Assembly: GCA_028023455.1 (NCBI GenBank)
Contig: JAQFVV010000036.1
Location: 7,063,576 to 7,127,575, forward strand
From: Epiperipatus broadwayi
Lineage: Eukaryota; Onychophora; Udeonychophora; Euonychophora; Peripatidae
Direction: 5' to 3'
DNA length: 64,000 bases
The translations under genes and the position numbers were made by a program. Positions 40,801 through 45,215 of the stretch are shown here, piece by piece; position 1 is the stretch's first letter; each line of letters opens with the position of its first letter. The notes under the pieces are model-generated. The model was not told the origin of the DNA. It saw only the letters and a program-made list of their open reading frames with translations, and did not search any database.

Positions 40801-41045
40801 CTTTGACATTTTTCATATCACCTTATATAATCGGTTTAAATTAAACAAGTAAAATAATTTTAAATTTTATCTATCAATCACTTATTATTGAATTAAAAGT
40901 GTTTTTGTTTTATTTCAGAATTAACATTGGAGTATTTTATTGTGGTCCTTCAAAACTATCCAAAGAATTGTCAAAGCAGTGCAATAATTATTCAAGATCT
41001 GAGCCTCTCAGCGCTCAGTTTCACTTTAATAAAGAAAATTTTTAA
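4141..41045 (+). CDS. NADPH oxidase, NOX2-like, C-terminal 271 aa (7 exons, 5' end outside window)
   Basis: Join 4141-4275, 12661-12776, 12866-12902, 17931-18013, 27544-27736, 35871-35995, 40919-41045. All internal boundaries are AG/GT and every phase joins in frame, giving 271 codons plus TAA. The protein is the cytosolic dehydrogenase half of a NOX1/2/3-type oxidase, which moves electrons from NADPH through FAD to the membrane haems to make superoxide. Visible motifs: FAD-binding HPFT at residues 39-42, pyrophosphate-binding GIGVTPF at 110-116, the [13 protein letters not shown] segment at 142-154, NADPH-binding CGP at 238-240, and the family-typical ending KENF. There are no EF-hands here and no NOX5/DUOX-like insertions. 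The N-terminal six-helix haem domain is absent, and I found no matching exon in 1-4140, so those exons lie upstream. Introns are about 8.4, 0.09, 5.0, 9.5, 8.1 and 4.9 kb. Paralogue assignment within NOX1-3 is not attempted. Confidence 0.95.
4760..5130 (+). repeat. SINE-like family F with tRNA-type B box at its 3' side
   Basis: Shares blocks in order with 20140-20490 and with the reverse strand of 61830-62165: an ATCATCAGATTTTC-like box, GAGTTGGA, GAAGCCTGT, TATATATGTGTG, then GTCTGGATTCAAATCCC. The last block resembles a tRNA B box. The region reads as a dispersed short element, not a gene. Confidence 0.55.
5131..12229. other. NOX intron, mostly featureless AT-rich DNA
   Basis: No recognisable coding sequence. 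A GC-richer patch at 6290-6420 has a TATAAA at 6355 and could be a retroelement promoter remnant, and another at 9530-9680 contains no motif I recognise. The rest is A/T-rich unique sequence with short homopolymers. Confidence 0.5.
12235..12330. repeat. family E fragment with internal inverted repeat
   Basis: GCACATTGATTACATAAGTAA matches 61258 onward and the left end of the long palindrome at 48769. AATATTTACTAAGG and CCTTAGTAAATATT flank a short loop and form a perfect hairpin. Confidence 0.55.
12661..12776 (+). CDS. NOX exon b: FAD domain, [12 protein letters not shown] segment
   Basis: Starts [18 protein letters not shown] at the acceptor attaaag and ends at phase 2 before gtgtta. It covers residues 46-84, including the acidic variable loop NNEDEEMES found at the matching place in NOX proteins. 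The intron that follows is only 89 bp, by far the shortest in the gene. Confidence 0.93.
12866..12902 (+). CDS. NOX exon c: [12 protein letters not shown]
   Basis: A 37-nt micro-exon that completes the split codon of exon b and encodes [12 protein letters not shown], one of the most conserved NOX segments at the FAD/NADPH domain junction. A pyrimidine-rich tract and CAG precede it; the donor is gtaag. It is too short to be found as an open frame and was recognised by motif. Confidence 0.93.
13270..14412 (+). pseudogene. hAT transposase, C-terminal two thirds (GTF2IRD2/ZBED-like lineage)
   Basis: Translated blocks in three frames follow the order of this hAT group: [18 protein letters not shown] near the first catalytic Asp, a FHCIIY block, [13 protein letters not shown], a block of [17 protein letters not shown] type, [18 protein letters not shown], and the C-terminal dimerisation block [16 protein letters not shown] followed by [16 protein letters not shown]. 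Stops and frameshifts (for example near 13400, 13500 and 13770) break the gene, so it is dead. The residue pattern is that of the cut-and-paste transposase RNase H fold with the hAT dimerisation tail. No N-terminal BED finger is present here; the N-terminal part of the same lineage is found separately at 42411-42880 on the other strand. Confidence 0.8.
14621..14708. repeat. AT-rich palindrome in the hAT 3' region
   Basis: CAGTTATAATGGACTTCAAAG and its complement CTTTGAAGCCCATTATAACTG flank a nearly pure AT core, making a long hairpin just downstream of the hAT C-terminus. Confidence 0.75.
14799..14820 (+). mobile_element. hAT 3' terminal inverted repeat
   Basis: AAGGTTGCTGATCCCTG is the complement of the CAGGGATCAGCAACC-type end found on many hAT elements. 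It lies 390 bp after the transposase tail, as expected for the element's 3' end. I could not find the 5' partner. Confidence 0.55.
14841..15990 (+). pseudogene. possible LINE reverse-transcriptase C-terminal fragment
   Basis: GC-richer than its surroundings. The frame at 15177-15458 has LKCGIHK, then [13 protein letters not shown] and a following AYVSHRNI. This resembles the Cys-His arrangement and 'RHN' that end some LINE polyproteins (C...HxxxxC...RH). The rest is out of frame, including a short frame at 14841-15026 that I cannot place. Family not assigned. Confidence 0.3.
16142..16426 (+). pseudogene. GIY-YIG endonuclease tail of a Penelope-like element (partial)
   Basis: 94 codons aligning with the C-terminal part of the - strand frame at 31617-31234: [16 protein letters not shown], the [14 protein letters not shown] block, [30 protein letters not shown]. 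The upstream GIY and YIG motifs are missing because of truncation. In a complete element this domain nicks target DNA for retrotransposition. The TGA stop at 16424-16426 overlaps the first base of a hammerhead ribozyme motif. Confidence 0.75.
16426..16483 (+). ncRNA. hammerhead ribozyme motif, type I, at the Penelope ORF stop
   Basis: Core CTGATGA (16440-16446), stem II formed by GATTAC and GTAATT around a 3-nt loop, then GAAA (16463-16466). Stem III is the minimal A-G/C-U pair around CG, giving GCGCTA with predicted cleavage after A16472. Outer stem I is AAATTC (16426-16431) with GAATTT (16478-16483); inner stem TTTA/TAAA has a small bulge before the core. HHRs of this minimal-stem-III form are established in Penelope-like elements. 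All conserved core bases are present. Confidence 0.7.
16569..16592. repeat. (AT)n microsatellite
   Basis: Uninterrupted TA dinucleotides, just downstream of the Penelope-like fragment. Confidence 0.9.
16755..16843. repeat. (AT)n microsatellite, two interruptions
   Basis: About 85 bp of TA dinucleotides broken only by single G substitutions. Probably variable between individuals. Confidence 0.9.
17537..17591 (-). ncRNA. hammerhead ribozyme motif in Rep-A
   Basis: On the - strand: CCAA and TTGG outer stem I, TCCTCA with (C)GGGGA inner stem I, core CTGATGA, stem II GGC/GCC around a 5-nt loop, GAAA, stem III AC-TA-GT, then cleavage base T. All core bases are intact. Confidence 0.6.
17716..17771 (+). 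ncRNA. hammerhead ribozyme motif in Rep-A (inverted copy)
   Basis: CTGATGA at 17730-17736, stem II GGC-CACAA-GCC, GAAA at 17750-17753, ACTAGTC with predicted cleavage after C. Stem I pairs CCAA (17716-17719) with TTGG (17768-17771) and TCA-side bases with TGGGGA; one additional C lies in the 5' strand. Confidence 0.6.
17931..18013 (+). CDS. NOX exon d: NADPH pyrophosphate-binding loop
   Basis: Encodes [14 protein letters not shown], then [15 protein letters not shown] (residues 97-124). GIGVTPF is the nucleotide-binding turn. The donor gtaata splits the final Trp codon. The acceptor is only 40 bp from the outer target-site duplication of a Rep-A foldback insertion ending at 17890, so the branch-point region lies next to, or within, recently inserted DNA. 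Confidence 0.94.
18734..18895 (-). mobile_element. Rep-A partial copy
   Basis: Carries the block from GTGCAAGC through TAGTGCCTACTC, the HHR region on the - strand (18807-18861) and GAGAGCACTGCACCTA. The core is CTGACAA, lacking the conserved G, so it is probably inactive. Both termini are missing. Confidence 0.7.
19089..19435. mobile_element. Rep-A full palindromic copy
   Basis: Both ends read TAAACCACTAAACATCAC, in inverted orientation, followed by about 100 bp of matching arm (GCAAAACTCTCCATACAGTA), so the whole element is a hairpin. The centre holds a + strand HHR-like block at 19221-19274 with core TTGATGA (first C lost). No long target-site duplication is visible; the ends meet TA dinucleotides. 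Confidence 0.75.
20140..20490 (+). repeat. SINE-like family F copy
   Basis: Matches 4760-5130 in block order. It ends with GATCAGGTGGGTCAGCA (A-box-like) and GAGTTCAAATCCC (B-box-like), about 45 bp apart. That is a plausible internal RNA polymerase III promoter, oddly placed at the 3' side of the conserved region. Confidence 0.55.
22366..23102. repeat. foldback element with TTTTGGAGCCTTCTA ends
   Basis: ATATTTTGGAGCCTTCTA at 22368 and TAGAAGGCTCCAAAAT at 23083 are terminal inverted repeats with further partly matching arms (GCACAATATAC and CAAACATGTTC against their counterparts). A second, nested palindrome lies inside at 22670-22805 (TTAAGTGTTCACCATGTG versus CATGGTCAACACTTAA). It is next to the Merlin transposase remnant and may be its non-autonomous relative, but a shared end is not proved. 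Confidence 0.6.
23170..23665 (+). pseudogene. Merlin (IS1016/IS1595-type) transposase fragment
   Basis: Blocks in more than one frame follow the DDE_Tnp_IS1595 order: [10 protein letters not shown], the [18 protein letters not shown] block that holds the first catalytic Asp region, [27 protein letters not shown] around the second Asp, YLKVNH, a broken DPDTHIHTQ-like segment, and [15 protein letters not shown], the family's C-terminal YLAEFMWR signature. Internal stops (after VVVI at 23361) and frameshifts make it non-functional. Merlin elements are cut-and-paste DNA transposons of animals; most copies here should be fossil. Confidence 0.75.
23731..23819 (+). mobile_element. Rep-A short internally deleted copy with target-site duplication
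   Basis: Perfect 13-bp direct repeats ATGAATAAACCAA (23731-23743 and 23807-23819) enclose only 63 bp. The insert starts AACAGGCAAAACTC and ends TCATGTGATGTTTATTGG. The HHR centre is deleted, so this copy defines the element's two true termini best. Confidence 0.8.
23820..26990. other. NOX intron, no recognised gene
   Basis: AT-rich sequence. An open frame at 25137-25331 and the region 24690-25490 have slightly higher complexity, but I recognise no motif. No splice-consistent NOX exon is missing here, since exons d and e join in frame. Confidence 0.5.
27005..27182 (+). repeat. hairpin element family B with hammerhead-like core
   Basis: Arms GTATAATAACTTCTCTCATA and TATGAGAGAAGTTATTATA enclose CTGATGA (27079-27085), a stem II of GACTG/CAGTT with loop CAGGA, then GAAAC. 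A homologous centre and 3' side occur at 41.7 kb. Stem III (ACTGTT) and stem I are weak, so the ribozyme is possibly decayed. Confidence 0.55.
27544..27736 (+). CDS. NOX exon e: NADPH-binding domain core
   Basis: The largest exon here: 64 codons plus the last base of the split Trp codon. It contains [15 protein letters not shown], which matches the conserved YWxCRDTxxFEWF region, then a charged helix and [12 protein letters not shown]. It ends at phase 0 before gtgaaa. A longer open frame starts in the preceding intron at 27470, but the tttag acceptor at 27541-27543 marks the true exon start. Confidence 0.94.
28590..28793 (-). pseudogene. RTE-like LINE, C-terminal tail
   Basis: The - strand reads [13 protein letters not shown], then [14 protein letters not shown] and [18 protein letters not shown], the conserved end of an endonuclease/reverse transcriptase polyprotein (DGRWTxxxxxWxPR...GRPxxRWxDDI...GxxWxxxAxDR). 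It joins at its 5' side to an inverted segment on the other strand at 28794-28990. Related pieces lie at 38230, 38935, 48170 and 57420. Confidence 0.75.
28794..28990 (+). pseudogene. RTE-like LINE, inverted 5' segment
   Basis: Encodes [20 protein letters not shown], then [17 protein letters not shown] and a following IEKIKRLE, which in LINE polyproteins directly precedes the tail found on the opposite strand at 28793-28590. The head-to-head arrangement is the signature of 5' inversion during target-primed reverse transcription (twin priming). Confidence 0.75.
28989..29121. repeat. foldback repeat adjacent to the LINE fragment
   Basis: AAAAAGCAAGTCATATATAA and TTATATATGACTTGCTTTTT are inverted arms about 70 bp apart. 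Between them, ACCAATAGCTCAATCAAGC is the reverse of GCTTGATCGAGCTATTGGT at 29450, linking it to family C. Confidence 0.65.
29290..29485 (+). repeat. hairpin repeat family C copy with hammerhead-like motif
   Basis: At 29332-29393: ACTCT/GGAGT outer and TCTTCA/TGGAGA inner stem I, perfect stem II GAGC-CATAA-GCTC, GAAA, stem III ACC/GGT, then C. The architecture is a complete type I HHR except that the core reads CTGACATGA, two bases longer than CTGANGA. Probably inactive. Confidence 0.55.
29950..30620 (-). pseudogene. LINE C-terminal zinc-motif fragment (probable)
   Basis: The - strand has [17 protein letters not shown], then a C-N-K-L-K-E-I-Q run after one frame change: a CxxxC...HLFxxC pattern typical of LINE C-termini. 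The DNA strand is pyrimidine-rich, like the LINE RT remnant at 33.6-34.7 kb. Both may be parts of one LINE split by the Penelope-like insertion between them. Confidence 0.4.
31234..31617 (-). pseudogene. Penelope GIY-YIG endonuclease domain
   Basis: 127 codons. [16 protein letters not shown] carries the GIY/YIG pair (here YQI...YIG) and the Cys of the zinc-like motif, followed by [12 protein letters not shown] with the catalytic Arg region, then [11 protein letters not shown] and [15 protein letters not shown]. This domain makes the target nick in Penelope retrotransposition. The domain itself is open, but upstream frameshifts cut it off from the RT. Confidence 0.85.
31596..31687. repeat. 46-bp tandem duplication inside the Penelope ORF
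   Basis: The stretch from TACTCTTAGAATTATTAATC to GGAGGAACACA is repeated head to tail. The unit is not a multiple of three, so it frameshifts the ORF between RT and endonuclease. The two copies are almost identical, so the event is recent relative to the insertion. Confidence 0.9.
31731..33061 (-). pseudogene. Penelope reverse transcriptase and N-terminal region
   Basis: The frames at 33061-32639, 32387-32172, 32224-31889 and 31958-31731 follow each other with overlaps that mark frameshifts. Key blocks: [11 protein letters not shown] (RT motif A), [18 protein letters not shown] (motif B), [10 protein letters not shown] (motif C with the catalytic Asp pair) and [12 protein letters not shown] (motif D/E). 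Motif order and spacing fit Penelope RT, which is related to telomerase RT. Non-functional in its present form. Confidence 0.85.
33131..33264 (+). mobile_element. tRNA-derived SINE with 17-bp target-site duplication
   Basis: AAATTCACATAATTATC at 33131-33147 and 33248-33264 flanks a tRNA-like body: A box TTAGCCGAGAGGT, an anticodon-arm-like GCTGCCATGCAAGC, and B box GGGTTCGCTTCCC. The tail is TATGATATAT. It is inserted in the Penelope-like ORF. The same SINE is at 59112-59234. Confidence 0.85.
33600..34750 (-). pseudogene. LINE reverse transcriptase fragment
   Basis: The - strand encodes [19 protein letters not shown], then [16 protein letters not shown], then [20 protein letters not shown] and [11 protein letters not shown]. 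These correspond to the LINE RT blocks 'P..WK.a.v..i.K', 'RI..w', and motif A (xxAFLDxEKAYDxVxR). Many stops. The motif A Asp is present. Not Penelope-type. Confidence 0.65.
34760..35870. other. NOX intron, no recognised gene
   Basis: AT-rich, no motif recognised. A short open segment at 35240-35300 is too small to assign. Confidence 0.4.
35871..35995 (+). CDS. NOX exon f: [19 protein letters not shown] region
   Basis: Residues 189-230. It begins [18 protein letters not shown] and includes GRPKWDDVF, the equivalent of the conserved GRPNWxxxF motif of NOX proteins. The acceptor is ttgtag and the donor gtaaat, splitting a Gly codon that is completed by the next exon. Confidence 0.94.
36915..37230. 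repeat. family H nested hairpin element
   Basis: The outer arms (GGCCAGCC..., GTGTTTCTCTACTAAAAACAC versus GTGTTTTTAGCAGAGAAAC, GGCTGGCCTGGC-like) enclose an inner hairpin at 36965-37034 (GTTTCTCTAC.AAAA.CACAGAAATAT and its complement). The inner hairpin recurs at 43048-43113. Probably a MITE-like foldback repeat. Confidence 0.6.
38230..38680 (-). pseudogene. RTE-like LINE tail, second copy
   Basis: Nearly the same sequence as 28590-28793 and its missing 5' neighbour, here collinear on the - strand: [26 protein letters not shown], a DNRWTIEIL-like block, KRP..K..HVKWMDE-like, then the AGVTWR-like end. Frameshifts throughout. Confidence 0.7.
38935..39480 (+). pseudogene. RTE-like LINE tail split by Rep-A
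   Basis: The left part, 38935-39042 ([15 protein letters not shown]-like, then GNIMKKV), and the right part, 39262-39480 ([14 protein letters not shown], a [12 protein letters not shown]-like block), continue the LINE tail order. The interruption is the Rep-A insertion at 39043-39247. The LINE therefore predates that Rep-A copy. Confidence 0.6.
39029..39261 (+). mobile_element. Rep-A copy inside a LINE fragment
   Basis: 14-bp direct repeats AGTGAAGACAACAT / AGTGAAGACCACAT (one mismatch) flank the insert. It begins TAAAACAGGCAAAACTCTCC and ends GATCATGTAATGTTT. The HHR block at 39147-39204 is on the - strand with core CTGACAA, so it lacks the conserved core G. Confidence 0.8.
39815..40330. 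repeat. two decayed Rep-A remnants
   Basis: 39890-39945 (- strand) keeps GACCAGAAACTAAAT and a TTCATGAAG core-like stretch. 40265-40320 (+) keeps CACTAATGAAG, then AAGCCAGAAACTAATCTGAGGATAT, an HHR block with CTAATGA. Older than the other copies. Confidence 0.5.
40620..40735 (-). repeat. hairpin element family D carrying a hammerhead motif
   Basis: A separate repeat from Rep-A outside the ribozyme block. GAGCTCGCAAATAAGCTC at 40629 forms its own small hairpin. It lies in the last NOX intron, 180 bp before the terminal exon. Only one copy is in the window, so the true ends are unknown. Confidence 0.5.
40662..40724 (-). ncRNA. hammerhead ribozyme motif, type I
   Basis: On the - strand: GAATATCC/GGATATTC outer stem I, CCTCA/TGGGG inner stem I with a CTAGCA/TTAG internal loop, core CTGAGGA (complement of 40700-40706), short stem II GC/GC around AATA, GAAA (complement of 40685-40688), stem III AC-CG-GT, then C as the predicted cleavage base. 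All invariant core bases are present; stem II is short and could weaken activity. Confidence 0.6.
40919..41045 (+). CDS. NOX terminal exon: CGP motif and stop
   Basis: Begins after tttatttcag and encodes [19 protein letters not shown], then ends QFHFNKENF with TAA at 41043-41045. CGP contacts NADPH, and the terminal aromatic residue stacks on FAD in this family. An overlapping open frame from 40927 is out of phase. Confidence 0.95.
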
Positions 41046-41180
41046 TTATTTATTATTATATACAGTATATTCAATATTTCTAGCACTCATCAATTGTATG
41101 CATCAGTTCTGACAAAAATGAATACATAAGATCAAGATCTGATGCTAGAAATTCATTATAGTGATAAAAAAGATGCAAAA

Positions 41181-41186
41181 AATAAA
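41181..41186 (+). promoter_or_regulatory. candidate polyadenylation signal of the NOX gene
   Basis: AATAAA 136 bases after the stop codon, in an A-rich stretch and 40 bp before a Rep-A insertion (41226). It is the nearest clear signal downstream, but AATAAA is common by chance in DNA this AT-rich. Confidence 0.4.
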
Positions 41187-41213
41187 AGATCCCTGAATTA
41201 AAAGTCATATATG

Positions 41214-41498
41214 CTACTTTCATTGACAAAAACAAAGGCAAAACTCTCCATACAGTAGTGCCACCCTGTGCCAACCAGAGTAATCAATGGTTGCCAGAAG
41301 GCTTGTGCATAAAATCCCTATCTAGTGCCTACATCCAATATCCCCAGACTAGTTTCTGGCTTGTGGCCATCATCAGTGAGGAGCCTTGGATCTGAGGGTG
41401 GCACTACTGTATGGAGAGTTTTGCCTTTGTTTACAACAATTATGTGCTAGTGTGAGATGGTGATCATGTGATGTTTAGTGGTTTAACTACTTTCAATG
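41214..41498 (+). mobile_element. Rep-A copy with the best-preserved hammerhead
   Basis: Flanked by CTACTTTCATTG (41214-41225) and CTACTTTCAATG (41487-41498). Starts AAAACAAAGGCAAAACTCTCC and ends ATCATGTGATGTTTAGTGGTTTAA. The 5' half is inverted relative to the 3' half (GGCAAAACTCTCCATACAGT at the left, its complement at 41404-41427), giving a hairpin with the HHR at its tip. It sits 180 bp after the NOX stop codon, in or just beyond the 3' UTR. Confidence 0.85.
41335..41389 (-). ncRNA. hammerhead ribozyme motif, type I, intact core
   Basis: On the - strand: CCAA with TTGG, internal loop GGC/TA, TCCTCA with TGGGGA, core CTGATGA, stem II TGGC-CACAA-GCCA (four perfect pairs), GAAA, stem III AC-TA-GT, cleavage base C. 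Every invariant position of the HHR is present. Confidence 0.7.
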
Positions 41499-41618
41499 CT
41501 TAGACATTGTATGTTCCACTCAAGTATCAAACCATATGACTACTCATATTACCTACTATATAATTCTATATATACTTCTTCCTTCTTCTTCAGTAATTTT
41601 GCTTATTCATATACAACA

Positions 41619-41822
41619 ATATATCTTATTAAATAATCAGTCTTCTTGCACCTTTAAGCAAATAATTGTTATTAATATAACAGAACAGTTTCGACTGGAG
41701 AGGTAGAGCAATAGATCTGAAGAAGTCTGCCAGGGACAGTCGAAACTGTTGTTATTATATTAATAAAAATTATTTGCTTAAAGGTGTAAGAAGACTATGA
41801 TTATTTAATAAGATATATTGTT
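41619..41822 (+). repeat. hairpin element family B copy with hammerhead-like centre
   Basis: About 80-bp arms: ATATCTTATTAAATAATCA, GTCTTCTTGCACCTTTAAGC, ATAACAGAACAGTTTCGACTG and their complements. The centre has CTGAAGA (41711-41717), a stem II ending in CAGTC, and GAAAC. The motif shares its core and 3' neighbourhood with 27.08 kb. Stem III is only one pair. Confidence 0.6.
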
Positions 41823-41880
41823 GCGTATTACCTACTGTGATATTTAATAAGATATATCGTTGCGTATTACCTACTGTGAT
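41800..41880. repeat. 40-bp tandem duplication at the family B right edge
   Basis: TATTTAATAAGATATAT(T/C)GTTGCGTATTACCTACTGTGA occurs twice in tandem, with one difference. Confidence 0.85.
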
Positions 41881-42410
41881 CATTGATTTATCCTGATTTT
41901 CTTAATCATTTTTAACAAGCAAGTTTTTTTTATTCAAGTCTTAAAAATTCACTAGATTTACCAGAGAATGCCCTCAATTTAAATTAACTATAAAATAATC
42001 ACTATTCTAAATCATTAAGAGCAATACTTTTAGGTTATTATATAAGCTTATAAATATTGAAATCTTATCAAAGAGAGCAGAATTAATGTAAGGTAATGAA
42101 TGACAATGGAGAAGAATTGAAGTACATATTCTAGAGACTGCATTGTTTAAGATAATTAAGTAATTTCTGATAAATATAACTGTTATTGTGTTGTGAACTT
42201 GATCAGCTATATACAGACATACACACACACATGTATATATATTCCGCATAGACTGTATTTGTAATGTTCATGACATATGAACAAATTATACACAAATTAC
42301 TTTAAAAATAGTCTCCCTACTTTTTTAAGTTTTTTAAAAAAATAAAACTGAACTTAGATAAATACTTTTAATTTAGCAAATACTTTTAATATTTGTAAAA
42401 AAAAAAATTA

Positions 42411-42880
42411 TTAATAAACTAAAACAAATTGATCGTGATAATATTTTGAAGACATACTCTTTTTATGAAAATTGTTAAAAAGTGAACCTGACATTTCCAA
42501 AAAAGTTTCCTTTATAAATTCACCCTCGGAAAATGGTTTACATTTTTTTGGTAAGAGATAACTTACTTTGAATGATGCAGTAGTTATTGGTTGTGACTTC
42601 AACATTGGCTTTTTAAAAACATTTTGTTGATTTTTTAATTGAGTTTTAAGATCTCTAACTTTACATTTTCTCAATTTGGTATTTTGTGGATAATCTGTTT
42701 GATACTTATTATGTAAAGCTAAAAAATGACTCTCCAGATTATCCTCTTTAGCAATGGCTATCGAGGTAAAGCATATTAAGAACAACATTTATGATTCATC
42801 ATTGTAAAAAAGTAATCGATTTCCCATTCTTCATTGAAATGATAAGTTTTTGATTTTTTTGGTTTACTACTCATGTTCAT
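42411..42880 (-). pseudogene. hAT transposase N-terminal part with BED finger (GTF2IRD2/ZBED-like)
   Basis: Start at 42874 (MSSKPKKSKTYHFNEEWEID, then YFF), then, after a frameshift, ICFTSIAIAKEDNLESHF with LALH (BED-type zinc finger C...H-x4-H), KLRKCKVRDLKTQLKNQQNV, and SFKVSYLLPKKCKPFSEGEF, IKETFLEM. This is the N-terminal third of the same transposase lineage as 13.3-14.4 kb. The catalytic part is missing, and sequence after 42411 is unrelated. BED fingers bind the transposon ends. Confidence 0.8.
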
Positions 42881-43047
42881 GCGTATATTAAAATGAAAAA
42901 AGAAATATTTATGACAATTTTATTTCCCCAAGCTTAACTCATAAGAATTAAATATTCAAAATAAATAATAAATATTGAATTAAATATTTTCCAAAAAAAT
43001 TAAAAACAGTAGTCTTCTCTTAGCGTGTTAAAACCCCGAGGGCGTAT

Positions 43048-43113
43048 TTTCTATGCAAACACACAGAAATATGCCATTTACGCAGCCAATATTTCTGTGC
43101 TTTTGCATAGAAA
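43048..43113. repeat. family H inner hairpin, second copy
   Basis: TTTCTATGCAAA, CACAGAAATAT and their complements around GCCATTTACGCAGCC. Followed, as at 36.9-37.1 kb, by CCTATAGAACAGT, C/A, TGTTCATATT. Confidence 0.7.
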
Positions 43114-43543
43114 GTTACAGCCTATAGAACAGTTCTGTTCATATTAGCTGTTATAAGCTTAGATGGTGTTGCACACCAATATTATGACCCACTGATGTGC
43201 TTCACGACACAATGTAAATGGCACACTTAACAGAGCGCTACCGTATATTGTGAGGGTGTTTGGAATTAAATTGGCCATAACTGTTGTAATATGTCTTCAT
43301 AATAGTGATCTTAAACCCTAACTGATGTACTAGTACATACTGATAATTGTAAGCCTGTCCCAGTGCTTCCCTACACACCACGGAATATGAAAACAATTGC
43401 AAAAAGGTCGGGCCAAGCACCATTTCATACAAGTCTCATGAAAAGACATTTGCGCGAGAACAGCTACGAGTCAAATGAAATGACTGAGGTTGCACGTTGT
43501 TTTGCAAATCATAATCTTAATTTGATTGAGAGTACTTTTTTTT

Positions 43544-43930
43544 TGACCGATCCTTCGGACTGGCAAAACCATTGCCCTCCCCCCTGCACATTCCAGCGCA
43601 CAATGCACTGACATGTCTAACATCATTTTAAAATGTAATTATTGTATTTTAAAAAATAATGTCAGTTCGTAAATTGAGTACTGCATCTTTGGGCTGGCAA
43701 AACCATCCATCAGTCCCCCCCCCCCGTGCACATTCCAGCGCTATGCTCTGGCTTGTGGAATGTAATTTAAAATATTGTACTTCTTGTATTTTCGAAAATA
43801 ATGTTTTTTTACAAAATAATGTCGTTTTGTAAATTGTTTAAAAATAGTTTACAAAATGTCACAAGGCGCTAAAATGTCTAATGTAATTTAAAAACTTAAT
43901 TATTCCATTTTAGAAAATAATGTTAAAATT
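43544..43930. repeat. GC-richer tandem repeat, unit about 135 bp
   Basis: The phrase CTGGCAAAACCAT, a C-run, GTGCACATTCCAGCGC, and a following AATAATGTC-rich stretch occur at 43557 and 43692, with a third partial copy near 43867. It lies within the presumed hAT 5' region. A short frame at 43363-43611 overlaps its start; no family recognised. Confidence 0.6.
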
Positions 43931-44469
43931 GGAAATAAAAAAAAAGGCCTGGTAACGTTATATTTGTGTTTGTTTACATAAAAAGTACGCCCTCTCGCGG
44001 TTTCAACATGCTAAGAGACTATCTTAAAAATTCATGAACTACGATTATTAACTCCATTAACGACTTCAGCTTAGACATCTGTTGCTGAGAATGCTCACTA
44101 ATCAAGTAAGTAGATAGGTAAGAAAAGCCACAATTTAAATTAAAGCATAAAGAAAGGTATTTACATTTTAAACAGAAAAAAAATTGAAACTCAACGTGGT
44201 CACTGCGGATAGATAATACTGATTAATAATAATATTGTTAATACTAAAAAAAAAGAAGCTACTGTATGACACTACCAAATATTCAAGCTAAATGGCGGTG
44301 TTTTTCTTTGAGTCATAACTGCATGCATACTGTTGCATTTGTGCATTACGTTCACGCGTTGCATTTGGTTACAAGTGAAACACATTAAGTCATATTTTCA
44401 ATAATGAGACAACTTAGTGGACTTCACCTATCTAGAATTGAAAAACGACTGGTCGATCACAATCGACTT

Positions 44470-44484
44470 GTTGGTCATCCCTGC
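44470..44484 (-). mobile_element. candidate hAT 5' terminal inverted repeat
   Basis: On the - strand CAGGGATGACCAAC, similar to the CAGGG...CAACC hAT end seen at 14.8 kb. It would close a - strand hAT whose transposase starts at 42874, leaving a 1.6-kb leader that is long for the family. Confidence 0.4.
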
Positions 44485-44499
44485 TAATAATAAGGGGGT

Positions 44500-45190
44500 T
44501 CACATGAAAGTTTACAAAATTTTACTTTATTAAACCACTGATTGATAATTAATGTTCTAAGTAAATATATAAATAATTTCCATTGAGCCTGTTTGAATTA
44601 ATATATGAAAATATGGGAATAATGTCAGATAACACATTTTTGAATCTTACAAAATATAAGAATAATATTAATGTTTATTTACATATAATATTAATATAAT
44701 GCCAATAAATGTTACGTTTTTAATTACCTAATGGATTAATTTTGATTTACAAAATTTGATTCTACAATCCGATACATTGCAGAAAAATTAGATTTAATAG
44801 CATCTTAATATGTCTATTAAGAAAAACTATTTAAAGAAGGATGGCATAAGTGTAAATTTTAATGTTCCAGCTATAATTGCATCATCGTATTTGATGGTTA
44901 TCCTTAAATTGTGATCAGATTAAAGAATTATTATTATTATTATAAGAAGCTGGCATCACTCCAGATGCAATCATACACATATGTAATCCAAGATCAAGTT
45001 TACAAATTATCTTCATAGCTTTAGCAGATGATTATTTCTCTCTTTCATACTCTTTAATTTTCCATTTTTAAAGTACACTTAAGATATTCATAGTAATTAT
45101 CAGAATAAGTTGGCATTACATTTTCCAAATGACACCAGAAATATGAATGTGTATCTCAAAATGGTTATAAAAATTATTTGAACTTATCCA
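44500..45190. other. AT-rich intergenic DNA
   Basis: No motif recognised between the hAT remnant and the zinc-finger array. Confidence 0.4.
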
Positions 45191-45215
45191 TCATCCGAAA
45201 CAAGTTTGAGAAATG

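Noticed and set aside
41619-41880. CRISPR-like repeats
   Set aside because: Only two 40-bp tandem units with no spacers, in an animal genome; part of a hairpin element.
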